Positions 1-12,793 of a stretch of DNA of 64,000 bases are shown piece by piece (position 1 is the stretch's first letter; the number at the start of each line of letters is the position of its first letter). The notes under the pieces were generated by a model. The model was not told the origin of the DNA, did no database searches, and saw only the letters and a list, made by a program, of their open reading frames with translations. The DNA is from Casuarius casuarius (Eukaryota > Chordata > Aves > Casuariiformes > Casuariidae). A program made the translations under genes and the position numbers. Location of the stretch: the NCBI GenBank assembly GCA_003342895.1, contig PTFA01000005.1, positions 2,526,274 through 2,590,273 of the forward strand, written 5' to 3'.

Positions 1-1512
1 AGATGGGATGCACCCACAAGTGCTGAGGGAGATGGCCAATGTTGGTGTGAAGCCACTATCTATCACCTTTGAAAGGTCATGGTACTCGGGAGAGGTGCCT
101 GAGGACCGGAAGAGAGCAAATATCATTTCCATCTTCAAGAAGGGCAAGAAGGAGAATCTGGGGAAGTACGGGCTGGTCAGCCTCACCTTGATCCCTGGGT
201 AAGTGATGGAGCAACTAATCCTGGAAACCAATTCCAGACATAAGAAGGGCAAGAAGATGACTGGGAGTAGTCAGCATGGATTTATGAAGGGGATATTGTG
301 TTTAACCAACCTGACAGCCTTCTACAATGAGATGACTGACTCAGAGAACGAGGGGAGAACAGTGGATGTTGTTTATCTTCACTTCAGCACACGGTCTCCC
401 ATAACATACTCATAGACAAGCTGATGAAGTATGGGTGAGATAGTGGATGGTGAGATGGACTGAGAACTGGCTCCGCTCCCAGGCTCAGAGGGTTGTCATC
501 AACAGCACAAAGTCCAGCTGGAGGCCAGACACTAGTGGTGTCCCCCAGGGGTCAATACTGGGTCCAATACTGTTGAACATCTTAATTAATGACCTGGATG
601 ATGGGACCAAGTGCAGCCTCAGCAAGTTAGTGGATAATCCAAANCTGGGAGGAGTGGCTAATACACCAGAGGGTTGTGCTGCCATTCAGAGTGACCTTGA
701 CAGGCTGGNTAGATGGGCAGAGAGGAACTTCGTGAAGTTCAACAAAGGGAGATGGAAAGTCCTGCAGCTGGGGAGGAANAATCCCATGCGCTAGGTACAG
801 GCTGGGGGCTGACCATCCAGAAAGCAGCTTTGCAGAGAAGGACCTGAGGGTCCTGGTGGACACCAGGTTGACCATGAGCCAGCAATGTGCCCTTGCAGCA
901 AAGAAGGCTAGTGGCATCCTGGGCTGCATAAAGCAGAGCATTGCCAGCAGGTTGAGGAAGGTGATACTTCCCCTTTGCTCAGCCCTGGTGAGGCCGTATC
1001 TGGAGTGCAGTGTCCAGGTCTGGGATCCCCAGTAGCAGAGAGACATGGACCTACTGGAGCAAGTCCAGCGATGGGACTGTGAAGATGATTAAGGGACTGG
1101 AACATCTGTCATACGAGGAGAGGCAGAGAGAGCTGGGACTGTTGTGCCTAGAGAAGAGAAGGCTAAGGGGTGATCTTATCAATGTGTATAAATATCTGAA
1201 GAGAGGATACAAAGAAGATGGACCCAGCCACTTGTCGGTGGTGCCCAGTGACAGGACAAGAGGCAACGGGCACAAACTGAAACACAGGAAGTTCCATCTG
1301 AATCTAAGAAAAAACTTTTTTACTGTGAGGTTGACTAAGCACAGGAACAGGTTGTCTGGAGAGGTAGTGGAGTCTCCTTCCTTAGAAATATTCACACCCT
1401 GACTGGATAAGTTCATGGGCAGCCTGCTCTAGGTGGTCCTGCTTTGAGCAGGTGTTTGGCCTGGATGATGTCTGGAGGTGTCATCCAATTTCAACCCTTC
1501 CATGATTCTGTA
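1..1512 (+). mobile_element. CR1 LINE, 3' part (dead copy)
   Basis: This is the 3' end of a chicken-repeat-1 non-LTR retrotransposon in sense orientation. Reverse-transcriptase-like peptides lie in several frames: 8-202 (motif GEVPEDRKRANIISIFKKGK), 203-415 (SSQHGF, LTNLTAFYNEM) and 447-794 ([20 protein letters not shown]). After these, 800-1500 resembles the C-terminal and 3' UTR segment and ends with the CR1-type tail catgattctgtag near 1500-1512. The frame is broken by stops and indels, and the catalytic YxDD region near 625-645 is degenerate, so the copy cannot encode a working enzyme. The 5' part lies outside the window. CR1 identity is established family knowledge; a subfamily cannot be assigned by eye. 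Confidence 0.9.
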
Positions 1513-4500
1513 GTGATAATTATCAACCTGACCCCAGGCAATCAAATGCACCAGCAGCTGTCTCCAAGCATTTTTCATCTAAAGCACTAGTAGACGTTGG
1601 CCTTTTTGGAGCACTACTGTGACTGATGCTAGTCAGACACCAAGATTAGCCATGGAACAAGAAGGAAGCCTCCAGTGGCTCTTCCATGAACCTATTTTTG
1701 CTCATCTTAATTCTAGCTTCAAGATGAGTAAGAGTGGGAAATTTTTCTGAAAGAGATCTCAGAAAAAACCCAAAACATTTTATGATTTTANTCAATTGTC
1801 CAGTAGGGGGAGGAAAAAGAGAGAAAAATGGAAGAGTCATTCTGGATTCTCCGAGGCTGAATATAACTTTTCTTTCATATTGGTATCAGGACTTCACAGC
1901 TGCGAGGCCGAACTCTTACTCTCTCAGAACTACAATAATAGGTAAAACCACATGAGATTCAGTTATTCTTTACATATTGTAACCACACTGAATCATGCTA
2001 CATTGCTCATATCAAGCAGTGAATCCAGCTGTAGACTTCAGTGTCAATTGACATGTCACTGTGGACAACTGGAACCAGCATAGGCTTCCATAAACCAAGA
2101 ATTGCATTTGATACATTAAAGTTTGTGTCTTCTTTAATTTTTTTTCCCCTAGCANGGGTATAAAATATTAAATGACATCCCTGCTGCCATTCAAAAAGAC
2201 ATTGTTTGACACAAAGTNAGGAGAAAGCACTCCCAGAACTTTACTTCCAGCAAATACTCTCTGAACTTTATTTTCATTGCTCAGGGAAGGGGTAGCCTTC
2301 TCCTCCCTTCTGTACCCTGTAGCTAGACAAAGAAAGGACTTGCTAAGTGTTTTGCTCATAGATCCTGTGTAATATTGAAATAAATAAGTTAATCTCACAA
2401 AAACTAAAGTTGCAGAGACCTGCCCCAGCATAACGCCACCAATTCCAATGCAGTTGCATTTACAAGCCATCTTTTTCACCTTAGCTTATGTAGCAGCAGA
2501 TTACAAATGCTGACTTTAATGGTGAAGGTTATTGATGGAAAAAATATAGGAAAATAGGTTGTTTTATCTAAAATTAAATCATCGTTTGTGCCAGATTCAA
2601 ATACAGTTATTCCATTTGGCTCAGGCCAGAATAAGCCCCAAAGTGAACAGAAGGTTACACAGTTGCATGTAATTGTATGAGCTGCATGTATGAGCTACTG
2701 TATGAGCTACATGCATATAACATGTATGAGCTTATGTCTGAGATTTGTAATTTGGAATGCACACTCATTTACTCTGCATAACCTTTTCTAGATTGTGAAA
2801 AAAGCACACCCTTTAAAAGTCTTTCAATAGAAAAATGGTAAAGAATAAATCATGAAGATTCTCTCTCCTTATTTTGCTATTTTAATGTGTCTAATTCTTG
2901 CCAATCACTGATTACATCTTGCTAAATTTGATAGCAAGTGAGGAAACATGTCATACATAATATAGGCAAAAATTGTGATGCGATGAAGAATGGAGAATAT
3001 TCTACTCAAAGATTAATATAAGCCTTAAATGAACACAATGACATATCCATGTGGTGGCAGTAGAGGTGGAAAATGAGAAAACATTCACAAGAATCCAGAA
3101 GATAAGTGCTGGCGACCTGAACTGGAGCAGTTCTTAGTTAAGGTTATACTANTGCATGCATCATCAAAATCAGCATTGTGATCCTCCCAGGAATGATACA
3201 CTAAGCATCTGTTACTACCCATTGCCAGCCAGGAGACAGGAGTCTATGCACCATCTCCATGACAAACACTTTATCACCTGCAGTGTTTACGAGTGAAACT
3301 GTTCTAAAGAGGGAAGGCACATTTTCATTCCTGTGCCTCATATATTCTCTCAACACCCAACAGCACCTAGAAGCAAGGAGCAGATTTCAGCTGGAAATAG
3401 CAGCAAGAACAAGTAGAAGACAGGAAGATCTGCTAAGGTTTCTGTCTGTTCTCTGGAGATACAGGCACTTCATGATGTGCAGCCTGGCCTGTAAGTTAGC
3501 AGTATGACATACAATCCATAAAGAAGCTCTCACTATTGCTTGTAACTTTGGAAAATAAAAGCTCATCTTGGACTGCCAGCCTGCAGGAACTACAGGACAA
3601 GGTGGATCCCTGTTGAACCGAAATTCTTAACAGCATCCTTCATAGGACAGAAGGGCCAGGAAGCTACTCCTCCAGCTTCTTGCACGTACACAGTTGCGTT
3701 TGCTCTCCCAGGAAGTCTGTTTCAGCTGTCATAGATGAGGAATAAAGAAAAATGATCTTACTGAAAACAGAGGCAGGCATAAAAAAAAGCCCAAGCAACT
3801 AAGTAGTAGTTTTCTACACTGAAAAATACCTGTCATAATTGGGTCTGTTGCATATTTTAAAGTCAGCTCTGCTTTGCCTCTTACAGACAGGTTAGGTAGA
3901 TCCTTTCTTCTGCCCCACCACTATTAAAGGTTCCGATAGCTAAACAAGGCACTCAGCAGTCCTCGTACTCCTTTCCAATAGGGGACTGTGAATGTATGTC
4001 CAGCCAGGTCACCCCTGAGCAGATCTCCAAGGGAGGTACAAGGGAGGACGAGGCTACAACACATGCTTTCACTAAGACTGGTGCCTTTGCTTGGGTGCAA
4101 AAATGTACTGAATTTGAGCCAAGCTAGAGACAGGACTGGTGTGTCTTCTGGTGTGGCTCTTNTTACTTTTCACAGGAACTGTACTTTCTCAGGAACTGGC
4201 AGGATGAGGATGGTGACAATTAAGAAGGAGTTCAACTCAATTCACCACCATTTAAGTATTTTCACTTCCTGGTCAGACAGCAAGAACAGATCCTTCACAA
4301 CCAGTTTCATTAGTAGAGATCCTAAAAAGTGCTGTGCTCTCAGGGCAGTAAACTCCTTTTCTGACATTTGCAGGGCCAGCTGTAGATCAACAGCGAAGGA
4401 AAGGCTTGGACACCAATTTCAGGCAGTGTCTGGCAGTAGTACCTCTGCATATGATGGAGTATATGTCCTTTGGGTATATCCTGTACGGATTGGGACTGAG

Positions 4501-7500
4501 TGCTGAGATTAGCGTTCAGGGCAGCTCTTTATCATGGAGGATAACTAGTCATTAACTAGGATTCCTGTCCATGGTCAGTGCAAGAAGGCGAGGAAATGGC
4601 AGCAGTTAGGGATATTGGGAAGCCTGTTGTTGACTGTCTTCACTGGTGACCAACTACAAGTCCCCAGGACCCAATTTTACCCTTTGATATATTGCTAGGG
4701 TTAAAGAGCTTTCATACCCAACAAAAACATCCATGTCCTCCTCTTCTGGAACCTTCTTTTTTTGTTTGCAAGTCAAAGTGTAGAAACTGTCATGATTGTA
4801 AAGCATTGGGGTGCTCCTGAGGTCCCATGTACACACACAAGTCCCTCTTCTCAGCCTATGACACACATCCTCAGGCCTTTTCCGTGGGATTATTCACCAT
4901 ACCTCTAATCTCTCAGCTCTCCTCTCCCTTTCTAAGTACTAAATCTCCTATACAAATGCAAGATAAATATAGTTTCGGGTGCATGTTGGAAACATTTCTC
5001 TTGAAACAGCAGGAAGCAGCGTGTCACTTGCCAGGAGTCCGTAGTTAGAATTTGCTGCAGCAAGCAGACACCTACTGGTAACACGCATTTCTGGAAGGAA
5101 ATTCAAAGCATTTAAATATAGCTCAGCTTGACATTGTTGGTCAGAGACAGCAGCAACATCTCATCTAAATTACCTCAGACTGGACCCCCCCTTATACATT
5201 AATGGGGGTGAGGGCATTTATACCAGACACTGGTCAAGGCAGTGAAAGGACCTGGAGCTTTGGAACCATAAGGGAGAAGGACAACAAGGGTGGACATAGC
5301 TTAATACAGCATAAGTCAGTTAGCAACCTTGTCATTAAGTGATGTAAATTTTAAGAAGCATTTTGAATGTAAGAGAAGCCATTTCCTACCAGCTCTACTC
5401 AAGCCCCAAATCTTCCCTACTGACTTGCATGTTATATAATCATCTTTTTCAGCAGACTGGATAGAAGTTGGTATTTACTAAGCCAAGAGAGAACCACTGT
5501 TCTCTCAAAAATCACACACTGAAACTATTTATGCTACCCTTGATACACATGAATTCTAGGACCTGCTAGTCAGCAGTAGATTCTTGCTCCTTTTTACAGA
5601 AATATGGCCTTTAATGTGCCCATTCAGGAATAGTAGCCAAGCAACAGTAAGTTCTTCTTGAGCAGGCAGCCCCAGCTAATTTCAAAATGTGTTGCTCTGT
5701 AAAGGAAGGAGAGCACTTCCCAGACCACAGAAATGGTTTACAAGCCCAGGTCTAATATAAATAGTCTCTTGGTGTAGAGTTAAACAGTTTAAAAAGTGTC
5801 AGAGACACCATTAGGAAGTAAAAATTCACAGAGCAATTTAGCCAGAGAAAAAGCATAAATAAAACATGCATCATTTCTCTCCCAAAATTTCTCGCAAGTC
5901 ACCACGTTTAGAGAGATGTGCCACAGCTAGAGTTGAGCTAAAGTCAATTAATAAGTGTTGGCTGTCCTGTGTCCAACTTTCAGCGTGTACTTACTCACTT
6001 AATCAGAAAAGAAGCAATTATAAATGGTGCCACTAAACCAAGGGAGAGCAGAGTGCAGCAAGCATAGATCAAATCCTGTATGCATCTTGAGAAGAAAAAT
6101 AGCAACTGTTTGTTATTTGTGTGTGGGTGCATACATTCTGTATCCAAAGAAAACATACACAAAGAATTGGCTTATGCAAGGGAAACCTAGATGCTAGAAC
6201 ACAGTTTCCAGCCAGTAAGGAGGGAAAAGCAGCATCTCATCTACTTTGCTTCAAGGACATACTGATCTGCTTTTAAGGCTGCATGTTTTAGTTATGTCAA
6301 ATCTTATTGATCTCTTTTTGAGGCCTTTCAGCCTGTATGCAAATATGCCAGGCTACTTAGAACATTAAAAGGAAGAAATCTGGGCCAAAACATTACGCAC
6401 GAGCATAAGAGATGTATTGGGTCATTTTCCACAGCTTCCCACTTTTTTCCATTTAACCTTCTCACAAAGGAATAGTTATCTGTTCAGGCACTTCTTCGAA
6501 GTCTGTCAGTGCTACACATCTCATTTTCTTAAACTCCAATTGCAGATAACTGTCGAAAAGTCATTTTACCAGCATAATGGCCTGCTTTCTTTGGCCAATG
6601 CTATTCTGAGACAAAAGGAAAGTATGCAAAACTTTGTTTGTTTGCTTGTTTTTTCAAAAAACCTTCATATCACTTAGATCTTAAACCTGCACTTGCCAAA
6701 TTAAAAAAAAAAAAAGTTTACTTCTATATTCAATGACTTGTAGTTTCATGCTGAACTACTTCGAGCAAAGAGAAAAAATCCACAAGGCAAAAACAGTGAA
6801 ACAGAATAACATCTCCATTGCAACAGAGCAGAACATGGCTCTGACAGGAGAATCAACTTTATGCAGTTATTACTAATGCCAGGACACGTCTAGAAGCACC
6901 AGGGCATGCTGTATTTCTGGCTACTCCAGAAATTTTGGTGAGAATCCCATTTTGGATCTTATAGTCCCACTTCTTTTGCTACAAGAAATTCGCACACAGA
7001 GTTAAAGCACATCTACTAAGGCCAAGTGTTATATATGAACCACAAAGTCCGCAGAACTTGAAAACCAAGTTAGTTTCAACTGCACCTTTAGGCTGCTGGA
7101 GGAACTGGTGGTAGGAAGAACTTGTCTACTGATTTTAAATGCTTGTGTTGGCGATACAGTCAAAGCACACAGAAGCATTACGGTTGGTGCAGTAAACTCA
7201 TCGTGCCCCCTTTAAGTGGAAAACCATTAGCACTGCAGGATTTGTGCACAAGAAGATATTGTTGAATGGCTGAATCAGGAATAGCTTTTGCAGTGGTGGT
7301 AAATGTTGTAGTTGCAGAGAGTAGAGTTATTCCTCCAAAAAGCAATGCTATAGATGAATTTATGATCTGCTTTTGCATAAAACATGTCTAGAACTAGAAA
7401 AAAGGGCTTGTTAGAGTCTATGTTTTTAGAAACTACTTGGTGTTCTCTAATTATGGCACTCTGTATCTGCCATCTCTCCCTCACTCTTCAGTATCTCAGC

Positions 7501-9620
7501 ATCTCTTCTTTTGAAAAGTCCACATAGTCCTTGGTCATGCTGTTCCTTTTCCTGCATGTGTATATTTACAAAATGAGAGCCAGACTTCCTTGTAGAAAGG
7601 TGTGGGGAAGAAGAGCTCCTCTATATGAAAGTATTACACCTAACACTGGATTGGGCCGGGGGGGGAGGTCTGTCTTCTCTGCTTACCAGACAACTCTGCA
7701 TCAACCAGCCAGTTCAAATGGAAAGACAGCAGCAGTTCTTGAGGAACAACCTAAACAGCAGGTACGCCACACATTTGTTTCAGTCCTAGCTTTCCACTGT
7801 ATGTCCAAAATTAGTTTATGCTATGACACTTTTCTTACCAGGCCAGTAGTCACATTCCTAGTACCTGGCTGGCCATTTCTAGGTCAGTATGTTGCTTCCC
7901 CACACTCTTTAAAAGGAAAAAGAAAAAAAAAACTTGATCAGATGGATATTAGTTGTTTCTCTTCAACCTTACCAGAAATTTTCCTAATACTCTAAGTGAA
8001 ATTTAAGCTACAAAATCTCCAGAAGGTGGTGTAAGGTCTCTATGCCCTCCACATTGGTGCACTGGCCAGGGTTCCCACTACCTCTGCCAGCCTGCCCCAG
8101 AGGCAGGTTTTGCTCCTGAGCTTTCAGGACAAAGGCAGGTCTAACATCTGTGATGAGGCTGTCACTTCACTAGGCAACACGTCCCCTTTTTGGATGCAGG
8201 AAGTGGTTACTGCCAGGTCAGAAGCCACAGGAACAGGTTTCCTTCTCCCTAGATCCCTGCCACTGAGGGGTCTCATGATGAACTGCCTTGCCCCCACATT
8301 TTTGCAGGTTTTGATGAGTGGGCTATCTACCTCCAAAAAAACCCTAACAAATACAGCACACTTTTTCACAATAGGAAATCTCAGTGGTCTGTGATATGGC
8401 ACTGAATTAGAAACTCTAAGCTGCTCTATTTACACAGCTGAAGACACACTCAGGAAGTTGCATCTTTGAGCCAAAACCCACACTGCATTTGCTGTCATGA
8501 TGGCAGAGCAGTTTTTTAAAGTGTTAGTTATAACATGACAAGTCAGTCATCAGCAACAGCAGCCTGACAAAATACTGCAATTTACAGCTTCACTAGTTCA
8601 GGAAAAGTATTATTTTTGTAAAGATTGACTGATGTTTTCTGAATTGTGCTAGAATATTTGAGGTTTGCATTCCAGAAGAATCATGGGGCTGGGGCAGAAG
8701 AAAAAAGGGTTTCTTTAAGCAGCAGAGAGACTAGTATTTGGTAAGGCAAAAGATAATCTGGGTAACTTTTAATTTATTAAACTATATCTGAATGATGAAG
8801 TATAAGGGCAGGCTGCAGTTCTTCAGTCATTTTGGCAGCAGACTGTGGTCGAGCTCACTCTGGCCAGACATCAGCCATAAAGTTNTTTCACCACAGATAC
8901 CCCTATATTTCATATTTCCACATATTGAGAATTAAGTGGACTGCAACATATAGCAGAAATGGAGAGCAGTCTGTTATCTTCTGTTTAAAGGACAGATCCA
9001 TATGTAGTGCACAATAGTGCTGACACCAGAGGGGACAGATTAAGGCAGTGGAGTTGTTCTGGCTGGTAACTCAGCCACATAGCTTATAATGCTCAGCCCT
9101 ATAAGCATATTTGCACAGGTACTCTCCACTTCCGAGGCTAGCTTTTAACTACTACCTCATAGGAAACTCCCTTCTCCAAGAATTTTGTGTTCATTCAAAA
9201 GTGTGTTTAAAAGCTTCCATTTCTAAAAGAAACCTCTGGCAAATGGGATTGTAAGTGTTAGTATAGCCTTGTCTCTCATATTAGAAAGGCCAAGAGAGAG
9301 GTTGTTACAGATAAATTTCTCTGAAACACTTCCTAAGCTATATTTACAATGTATGAGCCATCACACCAAATTCCAGATCACTTCTTCTTCATTTTNGCAA
9401 CAGCAGTCTCTTCTAACTATCTATGCTACGACAAGGGCTTTTAAGAAACAATTTACCTTTTGGTAAAACAGGTTATCTGAGATCAGCAGGTGGTACCAAT
9501 TTTATCTTGGCAGGTGAATACCAATTGTGTAAAGGACTTGACATTAAACATGCAACCCACCACTTAAGGAGAGGCATGTGTTTCCTAGGCAGCTTTCAGG
9601 AACTGAATTTATCATACTAG
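1513..9620. other. Region without recognised gene
   Basis: About 8 kb in which I recognise no exon, RNA gene or intact transposon on either strand. Open frames here are short (60-155 codons), overlap on both strands and show no domain. It contains a short imperfect repeat of tgtatgagct around 2672-2735, an A-tract near 6702-6714 and a G-run near 7661-7668. By synteny ERGIC2 should lie to the left of OVCH1, but I found no ERGIC2 exon here. Confidence 0.5.
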
Positions 9621-9629
9621 AGTTACAGG

Positions 9630-9764
9630 ACCACAAGTTTTGCTGCTGTAAGAAGAGGATTTCTGAAACTGAGTGCTCAGTTTGAACTCCCAAACAGAAA
9701 AGTTTACAAGAAGGTGACCTGAATCATGAACATTCACCCAGTGTGTTTGACAACCTGTTTTTTT
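9630..9764 (-). pseudogene. Possible CUB remnant after protease 3
   Basis: Following a caaaaaaacag acceptor-like site, the minus strand reads CQTHWVNVHDSGHLLVNFSV then WEFKLSTQF, with later SKTCG. C-x-x-x-W, GHLLVNF and WEF resemble the CUB core (CxWxIxxxxGxxLxLxFxxFxL). The match is short and alone, so it is a candidate only. Confidence 0.3.
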
Positions 9765-9805
9765 GAGGAAAAGGACCTGGGAACTGAAAGCATCCTGTTC
9801 AGTAA

Positions 9806-9963
9806 TCAAACTTCCTGGTTTGTGATTGATGAAATCCAGTCTCTGCAGGCAGAAATCCTGGTGCAGGACTGTGGGTGACTCTGGACAGCAACTGTCAGTA
9901 GCACCGACCAGCTCATAACACCCCTCCATCCATCCCACAGACCTGTGGCCCTCCAGAATTTCC
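9806..9963 (-). pseudogene. OVCH1: Protease 3 Ser exon remnant (GNSGGP)
   Basis: After a long pyrimidine tract and AG, the frame opens GNSGGPQVCGMDGG, the active-site Ser motif with Asp194 changed to Asn. A frame change in a GGGG run near 9921-9926 moves the reading to MSWSVLLTVAVQSHPQSC and TRISACRDWISSITNQE, the C-terminal S1 helix (TRxSxxxDWI), followed by TGA at 9806-9808. That TGA could be the original end of the protein or follow a decayed splice site. Confidence 0.68.
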
Positions 9964-10103
9964 CTCAAAGGAGGGAAAGAGGAGTGAGGGGGAAAGAGGA
10001 AGCAAAGAGTTACCAGCTGTCAGCGGTGCCAAAAGCATTTAAATCCAGTGAGCTAGGGGAGGGCATGGTTTGAATCCTGGCCTGGGCAGGTACATGTCTG
10101 TGT

Positions 10104-10240
10104 GCAGTGTAGCATTCCCACCCCTTCGGTTACAGACCGTGTGAGAAGCTGCCCCAGTATTTTGTCCCCGGTAGTTCACACAGGCCTCGTAGCAGGGGAG
10201 AGGAGCCAGATGTCTGCCCGTTGCAGCCTGGCACTGAGTT
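10104..10240 (-). pseudogene. OVCH1: Protease 3 exon remnant, multiple frame changes
   Basis: One frame gives LQRADIWLLSP, a second PCYEACVNY, and the first again GDKILGQLLTRSVTEGV. Read together they follow the S1 order LQxAxVxLLxxxxCxxxYGxxIxxxxLCAGxxEGG. The main frame has a TGA at 10176-10178. The KDSCQ segment before the active Ser is gone. Boundaries are approximate. Confidence 0.55.
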
Positions 10241-10544
10241 CTTCCTTTGGAAAATGCTGAAGTGTAAGGGAAACAAGATGACAAAAGCTATAGANTTAGG
10301 ATTAACACTGTATTAACTGCCCTGCAACTGCTCCAGGTAGCCATTCAAAGCACTCTTAGGGACAGACCTCAGCTTGGGGATGACTTCCTTTTGCACGTAT
10401 GTTATACACTGTTGCACGGAATGGTATTTCATACGTTTCAGGAGAATGGGTCTTTCTCCCCAGGCAGTGGTATGGAGCCAGCTTGGCTTTTGCAGTCAGT
10501 GCAGTTTGGAGCTGAGGGGAGTGCAACTGGTGGGCTTTTATAAA

Positions 10545-10624
10545 GGGGGAACCAAGCCCCTAGGAGAGAACAAAACCACCGGGGATGAAATCCTCTTGCA
10601 GGGCATAGATGGGAACCAACACGC
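10545..10624 (-). pseudogene. OVCH1: Protease 3 GW exon remnant with stop
   Basis: The frame reads VLVPIYALQEDFIPGGFVLS, then TAG (10560-10562), then GLGS. This fits the S1 strand VxPICLPxxxEDFIPGxxCxxSGWG with the Cys of CLP and of the SGW strand lost. Boundaries are approximate and no convincing donor remains. Confidence 0.6.
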
Positions 10625-12067
10625 CTTCCGGCACCATCTCCAAGTCTGTCGTTACCATGTCAGCTCTCACCGATTAATCTCCAGCCAGCTAGTAGCTTGC
10701 TTTCTTGCCACACTCTGCACTAGACTTTGGCTGAGGGCCGGCAGGACAGGATGCAGGCAAGCTCTGCAGCAGTCACAGTCAGGCACATGTGCCCCACACC
10801 TCCAGGCTGGTGCGGCACTAACTAGGGGTAGTGAAATTATGGCTATCTGCTCTGAAATTCAGTGACAGGGGAAGGTGGCTTCTCCTTGCCACCACCAAGC
10901 GATGCCAAGGAGGCGTCGTCACCAGGAGGTACCTGAGCACACAGCCAGGGCCTTCCCCTGATGGACGAGGCAACCTGGATCTGGCTTGGAAAGTGCTTTG
11001 CATGCTGCAGGCAACGCGGGGGGAGCAGTCCCACCAGGTGCGCCCCACTGGCCTGAGCTGTCTGCTCTCGATGGGTCNTACATTCTCCCTCATGTCAGAT
11101 TAATGTCCTTACCGCCAGCTTCTGTTGCTCCCCATCCTCCTGCTAAGCATCTTGTGTCCATGCTTTTTTCCCTTCCCTTTGGTAAACAAATTACCACTAC
11201 CGAATTTCCTGTGTCAGAAAGCAAAGTCATGTCAGCACCAGGCACAGCCTCTCAGTCCCTTTCTTTTCTAGCCTCTTAATTCGCTGCTTTATCTGCCCAC
11301 AAATATTTCATAAGAAGAGCACAAAAGAGATGAGCCAGAGCTTTAATAATGCATATGTCCTTTCACCGTACTCTCTGAATGCCCAAGAGCACTGTTTTAA
11401 TGAGTCAAAGAAATCTGGCTTTCTTCTAGTATTAATGTCCGAGGCCACAGCATGGTCAAACTGAACATACTTTGAAGGTAGCTTCTGAGAAGATGGGAGG
11501 GGAGACCCTCCAAAGAGGCATAGAGTGGCGGATGGGGGAAGACACTTTCCTCAGGCCAGTTTGCCCCTGGACCTTACTCCCTGAGGGCAGAAACCTCCCA
11601 TCATCTGTGCATGTAGTTACTCAGTTATTAGAAGGATTACGATATTTTCTTTGTGGGTATTCTTAACATGGCACGGTGAGGTCTATATGCTTGTAGCNTC
11701 CTTATTCAGTATTCTCTGTTTGTGTGCACCAGCACAATTTTGATCTCATTTCCCCATTATTTAACACTTGTCTTCAGATATTCTCCTTTCCCTCCCACCC
11801 TTCCTGCCCCAAGCTGCATGTAACATTAATTTGGAAGAATAACTTCTCTCAGCTATATTCAAGCATTGCACTTTGTTGTATAAAATCTAAATTACATGCT
11901 GCAACAAAACATCCCTATACTAAGAATCTTCTGGGTGTTTTAGGTAAAGGGCACAGGCAATATACAAGCTTTTTCTGCCAGTTTCAAGCCCCCACTACCT
12001 CAGACACATTGCTCTGCTACTGACTGAGATGCATATCATTAGTGCGATACATATGGAATCTTTACAG

Positions 12068-12222
12068 GAGAAAAGAGAAGAGAAAAGAGAAGAGAAAAGA
12101 GAGAAGAGAAAAGAGAGAAGAGAAAAGAGAGAAGAGAAAAGAGAGAAGAGAAAAGAGAGAAGAGAAAAGAGAGAAGAGAAAAGAGAGAAGAGAAAAGAGA
12201 AGAGAAAAGAGAAGAGAAAAGG
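12068..12222. repeat. Purine tandem repeat, 14-base unit
   Basis: About 155 bases of pure A/G on the plus strand, built from gagaagagaaaaga repeated seven or so times with shorter agaaaaga variants at both ends. Every reading frame is open because no stop can form, which creates false open frames on both strands. It lies in a decayed part of OVCH1, between protease-3 exons. Such polypurine mirror repeats can form triplex (H-DNA). Confidence 0.95.
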
Positions 12223-12635
12223 ACAGCTCTCCTGGGAAACACACACCTACTTTTGGCCCTCTGATTTTAATGTTAATAGCACAGCTGTGACAGGTTGGGA
12301 AGACAGGTAGAATACGAAATCTTTGCTAACCTCTAGATAGAGTCTAGCCTGCTCTTACACCTTATTAAAATCACAGACAAGTTTATGTTCAGAGGAGCCT
12401 GTTCAAAACCCACTGAAGACAGCAGAAGCATTGCTAATTTTTATACTGTATTTTAACTGGAAGATGCAAGCCTCCCCAAAGGCTTGCTGTTTCTTTTAAT
12501 CTTAGCATCCCTCATTGTGTGTAAGATATACAAATACCCCTCACACACTGAACACAGTGGCCCATGTCAGAGTCGTCTTATAAGCATTAATCCCAACATA
12601 GCTGAATGTCCTTATACCTGGGCTCCANGCAGTAC

Positions 12636-12793
12636 CTGGCTTGAGTGGTTTCTGCAGTTCCGACGGTGCAATATCACTTCTGGAAGGAAATCCACTGAAA
12701 TCATAGTGGGCATACACAGCTTTCACAAGCATAGCGGGGTTATCCTCTACGTTTGGCAACAAGTTTTTTTTTTTTTTTTTCCTCACAACTATT
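12636..12793 (-). pseudogene. OVCH1: Protease 3 Asp exon remnant with oligo-A tract
   Basis: It encodes RIVVR, then a run of five Lys from 17 A bases (12764-12780), then NLLPNVEDNPAMLVKAVYAH, DFSGFPSRSDIAPSELQKPL and KP. SDIA carries Asp102. Entry one base after AG, 158 bases and phase 1 exit at gtactg fit the neighbouring S1 exon phases exactly. The Lys run sits in a surface loop of the fold and is probably microsatellite growth inside a dead exon. Confidence 0.72.

Noticed and set aside
8110..8402. Complementary frames of 92-94 codons on both strands.
   Set aside because: No domain or splice context. Mirrored frames of this size occur by chance.
10060..10080. B-box-like gtttgaatcctgg suggesting a tRNA or SINE.
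   Set aside because: No matching A-box, acceptor stem or poly-A/T end nearby.
10039..10284. Kringle-like reading of CYEACVNYRGQNTG on the minus strand.
   Set aside because: Neighbouring frames give LQRADIWLLS and GDKILGQLL, which fit an S1 protease exon in the right order. The kringle disulfide pattern is absent.
12029..12310. Arg/Glu/Lys-rich and Phe/Ser/Leu-rich frames of 60-93 codons on both strands.
   Set aside because: Artefacts of the stop-free purine repeat.
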